Positions 31,907 through 39,444 are shown, counted from the first letter of the stretch. The stretch: DNA of 64,000 bases from Sediminibacillus massiliensis (GCF_900156915.1 NZ_LT732535.1:4139399-4203398); one strand, 5' to 3'. Made by a program: numbers and translations. Notes: generated by a model not told the origin, from the sequence alone.

Positions 31907-32143
31907 ATGAATCCGATAATTGAATTTTGCGTTAACAACTTAGCAAGCGGCTCACAAAAAGCTATGCAAGAACTGGAAAAAGATCCAGATCTTGATGTTA
32001 TAGAATATGGTTGTACAAGTTTTTGCGGAATATGCGCTCAGAGTCTATTTGCCATTGTTAATGGGGAACCTGTCACGGCAGATAGCCCTGAGGAATTGGT
32101 AGACAATATTTATCAATACCTTGAGGAGAATCCCCTATTTTAA
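31907..32143 (+). CDS. yuzB: DUF1450 protein YuzB
   Basis: A 78-residue protein with [11 protein letters not shown]: three closely spaced cysteines in the YuzB/DUF1450 family, of unknown function and perhaps metal or Fe-S related. The ATG at 31907 fits both TGAGGTG spacing and the family start M-N-P-I-I-E-F. Confidence 0.85.
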   Translation: MNPIIEFCVNNLASGSQKAMQELEKDPDLDVIEYGCTSFCGICAQSLFAIVNGEPVTADSPEELVDNIYQYLEENPLF

Positions 32144-32146
32144 TAA

Positions 32147-32198
32147 TAGTTGACGCCATGGCTGTTGATCAATATACAGCTATGGCGTTAATTTTTAT
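32147..32198 (+). terminator. Terminator after yuzB
   Basis: GACGCCATGGCTGT pairs with ACAGCTATGGCGT, then TTAATTTTTA. Confidence 0.82.
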
Positions 32199-32237
32199 TA
32201 TATAAATTACAGGTTATTATAAGGCGGGTTGATAAGC

Positions 32238-33101
32238 ATGGAAATTCCTTTTACAAAAATGCATGGTCTGGGAAACAGTTATATCTTTTTGAATGTATTT
32301 GATTATGAAGTGGAAGAAGAACTTTTAGCAAATTTAGCAATAGATGTATCCGATATGAATACAGGTATCGGATCTGACGGTTTGATTCTGATCCATCCAA
32401 GCGAACAGGCTGAAGTCGGTATGCGGATTTTCAACAAGGATGGCTCCGAAGGTCGGAACTGCGGTAATGGACTACGCTGTGTCGCCAAATATGCATATGA
32501 GCACGGTCTAGTTAAGAACAAAAACTTCCAAATTGAAACGAAAGCTGGTAACGTCTCAGCGGAAGTCCAGGAGAAAGATGGTATTGTCCATGAGGTTATC
32601 GTCGATATGGGAAGTCCATTATTGAGCAGGGAAGAGATCCCGATGGTTGGTGAAGCATCTTCACAGGTTGTCGGTGAAACCTTCGAAGTAAGCCATCATC
32701 CGCTGGAAGTGACGGCTGTTTCTATGGGTAACCCGCATGCTGTCTTTTTCGTCGATTCTATCGAAGAAGCGCCATTGCAGGAACTAGGGCCATTGATAAC
32801 AAATGATGCCCGTTTTCCTGAAGGGGTGAATGTAGAGTTCGTCGAGATTTTGTCGGATACCGAAATGCACTTCCGGGTCTGGGAAAGAGGTTCGGGTATT
32901 ACACAAGCATGCGGAACAGGCGCTTGTGCAGCCGTGGTTGCCGGTATTTTGAACGGTTTTATACAAAGGGATGAAGAAGTAGTCGTTCATTTAAGCGGAG
33001 GAGACTTAACGATTACCTGGGCATCAGACAACAAGGTTTGGATGCAGGGTAAAGCTGAAACAACAATATCAGGAACCTTTTATTGGAAGCGAAAAAGTTG
33101 A
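32238..33101 (+). CDS. dapF: Diaminopimelate epimerase
   Basis: A 287-residue enzyme interconverting LL- and meso-diaminopimelate for lysine and cell-wall synthesis. Its two catalytic cysteines are in G-R-N-C-G-N-G-L-R-C and Q-A-C-G-T-G-A. ATG 32238 is chosen over the TTG at 32229 because AAGGCGGG then has normal spacing and the family starts M-x-I-P-F-T-K-M-H-G-L-G-N. Confidence 0.96.
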   Translation: MEIPFTKMHGLGNSYIFLNVFDYEVEEELLANLAIDVSDMNTGIGSDGLILIHPSEQAEVGMRIFNKDGSEGRNCGNGLRCVAKYAYEHGLVKNKNFQIETKAGNVSAEVQEKDGIVHEVIVDMGSPLLSREEIPMVGEASSQVVGETFEVSHHPLEVTAVSMGNPHAVFFVDSIEEAPLQELGPLITNDARFPEGVNVEFVEILSDTEMHFRVWERGSGITQACGTGACAAVVAGILNGFIQRDEEVVVHLSGGDLTITWASDNKVWMQGKAETTISGTFYWKRKS

Positions 33102-33126
33102 TGGAATTACCATTCGTTAGTATACT
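33098..33126 (+). promoter_or_regulatory. Promoter of yutM
   Basis: TTGATG (33098-33103), 17-bp spacer, TATACT (33121-33126). The -35 box overlaps the dapF stop. Confidence 0.78.
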
Positions 33127-33171
33127 ATAAGTACACTAATGGTGTTTAGATGGAATTGAGGAGGGACTAAA

Positions 33172-33534
33172 ATGGTCTTGAATATTACGGATAATGCAAG
33201 TCTTCAAATCAAAGAGATGATGAAAGAAGAAGACACAGAAACTGTACGCCTTCGCTTCGGAGTGAAAGGCGGCGGTTGCAGCGGGCTTTCTTATTCCATG
33301 GGATTCGATCACGAAGTTAACCAAGAACTGGATATCACAGAGGATGCAAACGGAATTCCGCTAGTCATTACGAAGCAGGATATTCCTATCATAGAAGGTA
33401 CTACCATCGACTTCAAGCAAAATATGATGGGCGGAGGATTCACTATCGACAATCCTAACGCTATCGTATCCTGTGGCTGCGGAAGCTCGTTTAAGACAGC
33501 GACAAACGCCGGCACACCGGATCCTAATTGCTAA
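33172..33534 (+). CDS. yutM: A-type Fe-S carrier YutM/ErpA (HesB/IscA family), host gene of the mobile element
   Basis: A 120-residue A-type carrier with the three conserved cysteines (G-G-G-C-S-G and the C-terminal C-G-C-G-S-S-F). It delivers Fe-S clusters to proteins. Its last 97 bp (33438-33534) are repeated at 47057-47153 with one silent difference, so the 3' end was replaced by the copy carried on the integrated element and the product stays complete. The original terminator is now at 47162, and none is seen between yutM and the integrase gene. Confidence 0.96.
   Translation: MVLNITDNASLQIKEMMKEEDTETVRLRFGVKGGGCSGLSYSMGFDHEVNQELDITEDANGIPLVITKQDIPIIEGTTIDFKQNMMGGGFTIDNPNAIVSCGCGSSFKTATNAGTPDPNC
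33438..33534 (+). repeat. Left attachment site (attL), 97-bp direct repeat inside yutM
   Basis: Identical to 47057-47153 except C33480 versus T47099 (both give Cys). It runs exactly to the yutM stop codon. Confidence 0.95.
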
Positions 33535-33606
33535 CGGGACATTACCGATAGCCCACTCGGAAACGGTCGAAAGGTTGCGGATTACAGCGTGAAATCGGCG
33601 AAAAAC

Positions 33607-33617
33607 TATCGTTCAAT
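33607..33617 (+). other. Candidate integrase arm site, left
   Basis: TATCGTTCAAT lies 73 bp inside the left end. Its exact inverse ATTGAACGATA is at 46966-46976, about 80 bp inside the right end. Symmetric placement suggests binding sites for integrase or an excision factor. Confidence 0.4.
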
Positions 33618-33708
33618 CGAATAAAAACAGCCTGTAATACACGGATTTAGGGCTGTTACCTACAGACTTTCTTAGCGATGAATACCATCGTTGAGGAGGT
33701 CTTTTTTT

Positions 33709-34734
33709 GTGCCTTTAAAAAAACGGAAGAGAGTTACGGGATTGGCGAATCCTAAAAAGGAATATCCAAAGCTAACGTTACAGCAAGCAATAGACATTGT
33801 TGTCTCCGGCAAGAGAACAGAGGGTGCACGGGAGCGAACGATTAGAGATTACGTGAAAATGTGGGGCTACTTTACGAAGTGGCTAAACGATAACTATGAG
33901 ATCGAGTATATAAACGACTTAACCCCGGAAGTGTTCCGGAACTATATAAACTACATGAAATACGACAAGCAGAAGTATTCCGGCCATAAGTACATCAATC
34001 CGGAGAGACAAACAATAGGGCTTGCGGATACGACAATCAATATTAATCTCCGCACACTCCGAGCCATATTCAACTTTATCGATCGAGAAGGCTTACTCGA
34101 TTACAACCCGATGGAAAACATTAAGCTACTTCGCCAGGACGAGAGCGATTTAACCAATGCGCTAACCGATGAGGAGGTAAAGGAAATCCTTGCACAGCCG
34201 AATAAGCGTGACTTCGTAGGTTTCCGTGACTATGTAGGTATTAACGTTCTGTTAGACTCCGGTCTTCGGATACAAGAACTGCTTTCCTTGCGGGCGGGCG
34301 ACGTTGATATCAAGACTCGATTCATTACTGTAAAGTCATCGGAAAGTAAAAACCGCCATAATCGATTGGTGCCGATTTCAACACATGTAGCGAAACTGTT
34401 ACTACAACTAATCACCGAGAATCATGCTCACTTCAAGACGGACAGAATCTTCCTATCGAGTTACGGCGAGCCACTCGGAGCCAATCATTACAACAAACGA
34501 CTGAAATACTATGCGAAAAAGGCAGGAGTGTCCGGTAAGAAGGTAACAGCGCACGTCTACCGACATACCTGGGCGAAGAATATGATACTCAACGGTTGTG
34601 ATCCGTTCACCTTACAGAAGATAGGCGGATGGGCGGATATCCGCACAATGAGGAGATATATACAGATGGATACAAGCGAGATGAGGAGAAGTCATGACCA
34701 CTATTCGCCAATTAGTTCATTAAATAGAAAATAA
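33709..34734 (+). CDS. int: Tyrosine recombinase (integrase)
   Basis: A 341-residue phage-type integrase with a SAM-like N-terminal DNA-binding domain (about 25-130) and a C-terminal catalytic domain. Catalytic residues are visible: Arg187 (S-G-L-R-I-Q-E-L), His282 and Arg285 (A-H-V-Y-R-H-T-W), Trp308 and the nucleophile Tyr317 (M-R-R-Y-I-Q). The GTG at 33709 follows TGAGGAGGT; the earlier TTG lies inside that ribosome binding site. It sits next to attL in the same direction as yutM, with no clear terminator between, so transcription from the yutM promoter may reach it. Confidence 0.93.
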   Translation: MPLKKRKRVTGLANPKKEYPKLTLQQAIDIVVSGKRTEGARERTIRDYVKMWGYFTKWLNDNYEIEYINDLTPEVFRNYINYMKYDKQKYSGHKYINPERQTIGLADTTININLRTLRAIFNFIDREGLLDYNPMENIKLLRQDESDLTNALTDEEVKEILAQPNKRDFVGFRDYVGINVLLDSGLRIQELLSLRAGDVDIKTRFITVKSSESKNRHNRLVPISTHVAKLLLQLITENHAHFKTDRIFLSSYGEPLGANHYNKRLKYYAKKAGVSGKKVTAHVYRHTWAKNMILNGCDPFTLQKIGGWADIRTMRRYIQMDTSEMRRSHDHYSPISSLNRK

Positions 34735-34882
34735 AACAAAAAAAGAGGGCGCACACCAAGCACCCATCGAGCGCCAACTCGATAAGACAATACGATGTAC
34801 AACCCACCTACACTTAAGGTTAGTATATCGAAAATCTTAAAAAAGGACAAGCGTCTAAATTCGGTTAGTTTACGTCTTATAC

Positions 34883-34896
34883 CGAACATATGTTCT
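34883..34896. promoter_or_regulatory. LexA (DinR) SOS box
   Basis: CGAACATATGTTCT matches the Bacillus LexA site (CGAAC-N4-GTTC core is perfect). It lies 40 bp before the ATG of the next gene. Confidence 0.75.
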
Positions 34897-34936
34897 TTTT
34901 TTAGTTGGTGTCCGTCCTCTATCGGGAGGATAAACG

Positions 34937-35758
34937 ATGTATTTAAAATTATCATTCGAGGTTTTACACGAGTACCAAACGTTTTCAACCAAAGCCGAGA
35001 TGGACTCGACCATTTATTCATACATCAATCATTTACGTAGTATAGAAGCGCCGGAAAGCACAATCGAGGTATTGCGTTTCTTTGGGCGGTCTAGTTTACG
35101 TGTATTAGGCGTTTCATTTGCGAAGTATCAAACCATTGCGGATTGCATCGGAGTATCGAAAAGAACGGTGATTCGTGCTGTTAATCGACTAGAAGAAGCC
35201 GGAATGATTGAACGTATTGCAACGGTTAAGAAATGGAGAAGAAGCGTTAATGTAATCCAGATTTTGCCCTCGATGTCAATTCAAGGCGTCACTTCAACGG
35301 AGCAGCCGGAAGGCAACGAGGACAAGTCTTTAAACGAGGAATCCAAAAAAGAACCATCCTTATTAAATCATAACTATAACTACGGCAAGCAGAGACGGAA
35401 GAATAAAGAGCCGGAGCAAGAGAGAAGCGCGGACAACCCCGAGGCACTTCGACAATCTATACCCAAGGCAATATACGACAAACTAGCGCCTTTTTTCGAT
35501 GCAAACGGGTTATACAAGACGTACGGTATTCTACTGCGGGCAAAGGCTTCGGTGGATAAATACATAACGCTAGAGGATCATGCGGAAGACTTTACCGACG
35601 TGTTTCTTAATGCTATTCGAAAAGCAAAGAGAGGAATAGTCGGCAACCTGGACGGGTATTTGTATGCGAGTTGGACGGAGGTGTGCCGTGTGATTAAGCG
35701 GAGAGAAGCGTTTGAGGCGGGGGAAAATTTATTGGCCTACAATTGGTTAAACAGCTAA
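34937..35758 (+). CDS. Winged-helix protein, replication-initiator-like, under LexA box
   Basis: This 273-residue protein has an N-terminal region ending in a helix-turn-helix (about residues 62-92, Y-Q-T-I-A-D-C-I-G-V-S-K-R-T-V-I-R), a charged low-complexity linker (115-170) and a helical C-terminal part. Proteins of this plan are found on Bacillus plasmids and prophages, where they are thought to act in replication or its control. A CGGGAGG ribosome binding site precedes the ATG. A LexA box directly upstream predicts induction by DNA damage. A plain transcription factor is the alternative. Confidence 0.7.
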   Translation: MYLKLSFEVLHEYQTFSTKAEMDSTIYSYINHLRSIEAPESTIEVLRFFGRSSLRVLGVSFAKYQTIADCIGVSKRTVIRAVNRLEEAGMIERIATVKKWRRSVNVIQILPSMSIQGVTSTEQPEGNEDKSLNEESKKEPSLLNHNYNYGKQRRKNKEPEQERSADNPEALRQSIPKAIYDKLAPFFDANGLYKTYGILLRAKASVDKYITLEDHAEDFTDVFLNAIRKAKRGIVGNLDGYLYASWTEVCRVIKRREAFEAGENLLAYNWLNS

Positions 35759-35992
35759 ATATACGGCTTAAAATCCCAATAATACTTATCTATAATGCCA
35801 AATTCCTATTTATCACGTCTTTTCTCTTAATTTCTTCAAATCTTGTAGAATATCATTGTTGACATATCTAAAATTTTTGTTCCATTTCTCCATATATAGT
35901 GCGCTAATAAAAAAACAAGCACCATATATTGTTTTAAGGGGAAAGGCTGTGGTAAATTGATTTATATACAGACATATAGTTAGGAGGTTGAT

Positions 35993-36052
35993 ATGAAGAA
36001 TACATATAAACGGAAAATAATTGTCTGTTATCCTCTAAGAGAGGAGGTGTAG
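35993..36052 (+). CDS. 19-residue leader peptide in front of the toxin
   Basis: ATG behind TAGGAGGTTG opens a basic peptide (M-K-N-T-Y-K-R-K-I-I-V-C-Y-P) that stops 2 bp before the toxin start. Its last codons contain the toxin ribosome binding site GAGGAGGTG, so translation of the two is probably coupled. The 35759-35992 stretch before it shows no gene and no promoter I trust. Confidence 0.45.
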   Translation: MKNTYKRKIIVCYPLREEV

Positions 36053-36054
36053 AG

Positions 36055-36210
36055 GTGGAGTGGGAAGTTATTACACCAATAATTATTTCATTGTTTGGAG
36101 TAATGATTGCAATATTTATGGCGTTTCTTTCCTTCATGATGTTTTCGTTCAGACTCGTTGAAATAACTATGAAAGCCTTAGACAGAAAAAACGACTCCGA
36201 CAAGAAGTGA
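36055..36210 (+). CDS. Small membrane peptide, probable type I toxin
   Basis: The 51-residue peptide has one long hydrophobic segment (about residues 6-33) followed by a charged tail ending D-R-K-N-D-S-D-K-K. It starts at GTG, 5 bp from GAGGAGGTG. Build, size and the convergent antisense RNA at its 3' end match the TxpA/BsrG/holin-like toxin class of Bacillus, although the sequence itself is not close to one that I know. A terminator follows at 36250. Confidence 0.68.
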   Translation: MEWEVITPIIISLFGVMIAIFMAFLSFMMFSFRLVEITMKALDRKNDSDKK

Positions 36211-36285
36211 AGTCAGAACCGTTTTTACGAAAAGCAAAAGCTATTATTTCGAGGCGTCTTGTTGCCGCAAGGCGACCTCTCTTTT
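36185..36285 (-). ncRNA. Predicted antisense antitoxin RNA (about 100 nt)
   Basis: On the minus strand a promoter (TTTACA 36321-36316, 18-bp spacer, TATACT 36297-36292) predicts a start near 36285. The RNA would begin with the toxin terminator hairpin (36250-36287), run antisense to the toxin 3' UTR and last eight codons, and end at its own terminator (GACTTC with GGAGTC, then GTTTTTT; plus-strand 36214-36186). This is the layout of RatA and SR4-type antitoxins. Confidence 0.62.
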
Positions 36286-36289
36286 TAAA
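36250..36289 (+). terminator. Terminator of the toxin mRNA
   Basis: GAGGCGTCTTG pairs with CAAGGCGACCTC (one bulge), then TCTTTTTAAA. Confidence 0.75.
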
Positions 36290-36321
36290 TCAGTATAACA
36301 ATTTAATGTTCGTATTGTAAA

Positions 36322-37000
36322 CATATAGTTGACATTTGAAGAAACACAAAGCTATCGGAAAGATTTATTAGACCCGAAGTAAACCTAGTCAAAACGTTGA
36401 TATTGCGGAAACAAAGCATTTGCAATTCCATCGAATATTCCTCCGGGAGAATACAAGTGAATCCCCGTTTGTGTAACTAATAAAACCTAGTTATAAACTC
36501 GAAAGTAAAGTGGAGAATCGGTATATAAGAAGAAACCCGATTAATTAACTCGGAATTAATAACGCAGAGTTCAATCGGTAGGTTCCCGAAGTTACACAAT
36601 TAAATACTTCGTTAGGTATCTTTGACCAACGTATATATATCAGCAACCACGTCCACGACGAGCAGCCTTCCAAAAACACAAGGGGGGTCAGGCGGTTAGT
36701 AGGTGAGTACCAGGCGGAAGCATACCGAGTATCTTGTGACGCAATAACCCTGCAAACACCGCATAAAAGCGACATAGAGCCGTCCTGATATGTCCTATAT
36801 CTTCGGAAGGGTAATAGGGGGTATAGTCGGTAGGCAGGCGATAAACAGCGTTATATGGACGTCAGAAAACCGGGCGATAGCCAGGATCAGCGGGTTTCAC
36901 CAGTTTATAAAACGAAAGTTAAATGTACGGTAAATCCGATATCATTCCTTGCCGTTCATAAACCCGTTTACACGTTTATAAACTCGTCTATAAATTATCG
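36322..37000. other. Gene-free region of the element, candidate origin or res region
   Basis: About 680 bp without a supported gene. GTTTATAAAC-like words occur at 36490, 36903, 36954 and 36974 (the last a perfect palindrome), clustered before the serine recombinase gene. A G-rich tract lies at about 36680. Such a region could hold the res site of the recombinase, or an origin of replication or transfer; no known nick site was recognised. Confidence 0.4.
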
Positions 37001-37045
37001 TTGACTTCTCCATTCATTTTATGTACGATAATATTACAATGAATG
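37001..37045 (+). promoter_or_regulatory. Promoter and operator of the serine recombinase
   Basis: TTGACT (37001-37006), 17-bp spacer, TACGAT (37024-37029). CATTCATT (37011) and AATGAATG (37038) form an inverted repeat around the -10 box, a likely repressor site. Confidence 0.7.
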
Positions 37046-37062
37046 AACGGAGGGGTTACTCG

Positions 37063-37632
37063 ATGAAAATTGGGTATGCGCGGGTAAGTACGGAAAACCA
37101 GTCGTTGCTATTACAGGAAGATGCTTTACGGAAAGCCGGAGCGGAGCGAATCTATTCGGAAAAGGAATCCGGTGGGAAATGGGATAGAGTCGAATTACAA
37201 CGTACGCTAGACGTCCTAAGACCTGGCGATACACTTATCGTTTATAAACTCGATAGGTTAGCGAGAAGTACAAAGCAATTAATCGATATAGCGGATCAGT
37301 TAAAAGAAGGCGAGATAGAGTTAGTTAGTCTTACGGAGCAACTGGATACGAGGACACCGATGGGTAAGGCTATGTTCGGAATGATCGGAGTAATGGCCGA
37401 GTTAGAAAGGGATATGATTCGAGAAAGAACAACGGCAGGACTCGAAGCAGCACGGGCAAGAGGACGAAGAGGTGGACGGCCGAAGGCAGACCCGGCAAAG
37501 ATACGGAAGGCACTCGAATTATATGACGCAAAGGAACTAACTGTCCCGCAGATAACCGAGGAAACAGGAATAAGCAAGGCGTTGTTATATAAGGAACTGA
37601 ACAAGCGAAAAGCTAAAGAGAAAGCGGAATGA
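37063..37632 (+). CDS. Serine recombinase, resolvase/invertase type
   Basis: A 189-residue small serine recombinase. The catalytic Ser9 is in Y-A-R-V-S-T, followed by the Y-K-L-D-R-L-A-R-S block, the E-R-D-M-I-R-E-R-T helix, a G-R-x-G-G-R-P hinge and a C-terminal helix-turn-helix (about 150-180). It may resolve multimers or invert a segment. ATG 37063 follows GGAGGGGTT; the earlier ATGs lie at the promoter. Confidence 0.93.
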   Translation: MKIGYARVSTENQSLLLQEDALRKAGAERIYSEKESGGKWDRVELQRTLDVLRPGDTLIVYKLDRLARSTKQLIDIADQLKEGEIELVSLTEQLDTRTPMGKAMFGMIGVMAELERDMIRERTTAGLEAARARGRRGGRPKADPAKIRKALELYDAKELTVPQITEETGISKALLYKELNKRKAKEKAE

Positions 37633-37662
37633 GTCGGCGGAATAAACGTCGGCTCTTTTTGT
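37629..37662 (+). terminator. Terminator after the serine recombinase
   Basis: GAGTCGGCG pairs with CGTCGGCTC, then TTTTT. Confidence 0.82.
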
Positions 37663-37768
37663 GCTTCGGATGAGATAAGACCCCCGGGGGGCATGTCGCC
37701 GTGTAACCGGCTGCCGGGTCTACGAAAATTTGCTATAAAATTTTGAAAGGTCGAGGGTCTAGCGAGGG

Positions 37769-37984
37769 TTACTCGTCAATTAAAGTGATTAATTCGTTGA
37801 TGTCCTTGATATTCAATTCATTCGCAATCTTGTCGATGACACTCCGGGGAATCTGCTTGCTGCGATTATGATATAAATCGTTTATAGTTGCCCGACGCAC
37901 TCCTATAGAGTCGGCTAGTTGCGTCTGGGTGATACCGTGTTTACGTAATAATTCTTCTAGTTTTATCTGAGTTCGTAAAGCCAT
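37769..37984 (-). CDS. XRE-family repressor
   Basis: A 71-residue Cro/CI-type helix-turn-helix protein (Q-T-Q-L-A-D-S-I-G-V-R-R-A-T-I-N-D-L, about residues 20-38). It is the only gene of the element besides the antisense RNA on the minus strand, and diverges from the small-ORF block at 38099. The palindromes between the two look like its operators. Likely the maintenance repressor of the element. Confidence 0.85.
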   Translation of the reverse strand: MALRTQIKLEELLRKHGITQTQLADSIGVRRATINDLYHNRSKQIPRSVIDKIANELNIKDINELITLIDE

Positions 37985-38018
37985 CTAATCACCGCCTTTA
38001 TTACTATATTAAACCAAA

Positions 38019-38066
38019 TTACGAAAATAGTAATTATAGTATAAGTGCCGGTTACGAAATTCGTAA
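38019..38066. promoter_or_regulatory. Operator pair between divergent XRE repressor and 38099 gene
   Basis: TTACGAAATTCGTAA (38052-38066, perfect arms of 7) and the related TTACGAAAATAGTAA (38019-38033) lie 33 bp apart, about three helix turns, with AT-rich promoter-like words around them. Confidence 0.65.
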
Positions 38067-38098
38067 TCAAAAAGTAAAAGGCGGAAGATGGTGAGTAA

Positions 38099-38281
38099 AT
38101 GAACGTTACAAACGATGGTTCTAACATACGCATTTCATCGACTTTCCAGGAAACAGCAGCGTTGGTCGAAGCGGTTGGCAAAGGGGCTGCGGAGTACAGA
38201 CGGGAAGGTTCGATTGAATTAGCGGAAGAAGCCGAGCAGATAGCGGATCAACTAAGGAATCCGAAACTGAAATTGGATTAG
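38099..38281 (+). CDS. Small hypothetical protein of the element
   Basis: A 60-residue, mostly helical acidic protein, first gene of the rightward block opposite the XRE repressor. AAGGCGGAAGATGG precedes the ATG. Family not recognised; by position it could be a Cro-like or antirepressor partner, though no helix-turn-helix is visible. Confidence 0.55.
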   Translation: MNVTNDGSNIRISSTFQETAALVEAVGKGAAEYRREGSIELAEEAEQIADQLRNPKLKLD

Positions 38282-38308
38282 CGGAAAAGCGGAAAGGAGC
38301 GGAGGCAT

Positions 38309-38476
38309 ATGAAGGCAAGCGAAAACCTACTCGAATCGTTACGTACATACGTAGAGGAACAACGGAAGGCCGGAAGAGTCGGCAAAACAGAAGCGTTGGC
38401 ACTCAATTTGATTTTCGACTTAGAGGAAGCGGAGCAAGCGGAACAAATGAAGGAACGAGAAAAGCCCCGCTGTTAA
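38309..38476 (+). CDS. Small hypothetical helical protein
   Basis: A 55-residue Glu/Lys-rich helical protein, ATG behind GGAGCGGAGG, 28 bp after the previous gene. Function unknown. Confidence 0.55.
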   Translation: MKASENLLESLRTYVEEQRKAGRVGKTEALALNLIFDLEEAEQAEQMKEREKPRC

Positions 38477-38571
38477 GTGTTAGCGCACTTGTAAGCGGAG
38501 CCTTCGAAAATAGCCCGCCTGTTAGCGCAGGTTCGGGTAGAATTTGTGAGAAAGGGGTGCGAATCCTTTCT

Positions 38572-38685
38572 ATGCATTCAATTATAGAGCGAATAAGACG
38601 GATTGTAAACGCAATTGACATATTTTACCTAGCGTTGTTTTTACTGACGTTGTGCTTCGTGTATGGGACGTTGGTGAACGCATGA
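38572..38685 (+). CDS. Small single-pass membrane protein
   Basis: A 37-residue peptide with a basic start (R-I-R-R-I) and one membrane segment (about 16-35, D-I-F-Y-L-A-L-F-L-L-T-L). The nearest ribosome binding site, GAAAGGGG, is somewhat far, and an in-frame GTG (38557) is an alternative start. Function unknown. Confidence 0.45.
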   Translation: MHSIIERIRRIVNAIDIFYLALFLLTLCFVYGTLVNA

Positions 38686-38776
38686 AGCGAAACGACGGGT
38701 GGCAAACGTAAAGGAAGCGGAAGAAAGAGAGTCGAGAGATAATCGAGAGAAAATCGAGAGAAAGTCGGAAGAGGGA

Positions 38777-38814
38777 AGCCCCGGGCTGTTGGTGCAGTCG
38801 TCGGGGTTTTCGTT
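38777..38814 (+). terminator. Terminator after the first small-ORF block
   Basis: GCCCCGGGCTG pairs imperfectly with CAGTCGTCGGGG, then TTTTCGTTTT. Confidence 0.7.
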
Positions 38815-38845
38815 TTATATGGCGAAACTAGGAATCCCTGCGGTG

Positions 38846-39120
38846 TCCCAATGTTAACGCAAAAAATGCCTCCGAAATGGTACTTAATTTGCAGATTGTT
38901 AACGAAAAGGCACCTAATTCAATAAGTTAACAAGAATTTGCGAATGTCCCATGAATGGATGGTTTTGTCATATTACTAAGTGAGGGGTGATTGATATTAT
39001 TTCCAAAAACATGTCCCATAAATGCCGATTAGTTTGTTATTACATAGTGTAAGGTGAAAATTTGCGAATCTATGTCCCACAAACGGATTCTTTTGGTCTA
39101 TTACTAAGTGAAAGGCAAAA
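38846..39120. repeat. Three imperfect direct repeats of about 60-67 bp with GTTAAC words
   Basis: GTCCCA occurs at 38946, 39013 and 39074, and ATTAC follows exactly 26 bp later each time (38972, 39039, 39100), within longer similar units that end in AAGTG/TAGTG plus a purine run. A partial fourth unit is near 38845. GTTAAC recurs at 38853, 38898 and 38925. There is no gene in 38686-39134. Iteron-like arrays of this kind often mark origins or multi-operator control regions. Confidence 0.7.
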
Positions 39121-39134
39121 GAGGTGGGCATCGG

Positions 39135-39236
39135 ATGGATCGTTTAAAGTCGGAGCGGCAACGAGCGATAGACTACGATGATTACCACGAAGAGAGATGG
39201 AACGGAAAGGGGAGTGAAAACGATGCACCAAACTAA
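39135..39236 (+). CDS. Small hypothetical protein
   Basis: 33 charged residues, ATG behind GAGGTGGGC; overlaps the next start by 14 bp. Function unknown. Confidence 0.45.
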   Translation: MDRLKSERQRAIDYDDYHEERWNGKGSENDAPN

Positions 39237-39424
39237 AATGAAAGAACGGAAAGTAATCTTATCGCTACATATAGCGAATAAGTTGCTTCGGACAAGGGTT
39301 TCCAATCATCGAGGTTAAACCATCAACGAGAGTGAAGGGGAGGGCAGCGTTTATATTCGAGTTAACATCAGAGTTTGACGAGGCTTTAACAGCGTTATCA
39401 GACCGCCGAGGTATAAATTTATAA
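39223..39424 (+). pseudogene. Frameshifted DUF5659-like gene
   Basis: The ATG behind AAGGGGAGTG opens K-V-I-L-S-L-H-I-A-N-K-L-L and then reads into a stop at 39318. One base too many near 39292 is enough to explain this: in the next frame the family continues G-F-P-I-I-E-V-K-P-S, R-V-K-G-R-A-A-F-I-F-E-L-T and ends at 39424. This is the DUF5659 pattern seen on Bacillus plasmids and phages. Confidence 0.65.
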
Positions 39425-39444
39425 ATATAAAAGGAGAGTCTACT

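Noticed and set aside
35850-35905. Toxin promoter at TTGACA 35859
   Set aside because: No -10 box lies at 16-18 bp; the nearest TATAGT is about 30 bp away, so no call was made.
37240-37249. GTTTATAAAC inside the serine recombinase gene as a recombination site
   Set aside because: It codes for the conserved V-Y-K-L motif of the family, so the match is likely coincidence.
38846-39120. CRISPR array
   Set aside because: Only three imperfect units of about 60 bp without unique spacers of constant size, and no cas genes in the window.
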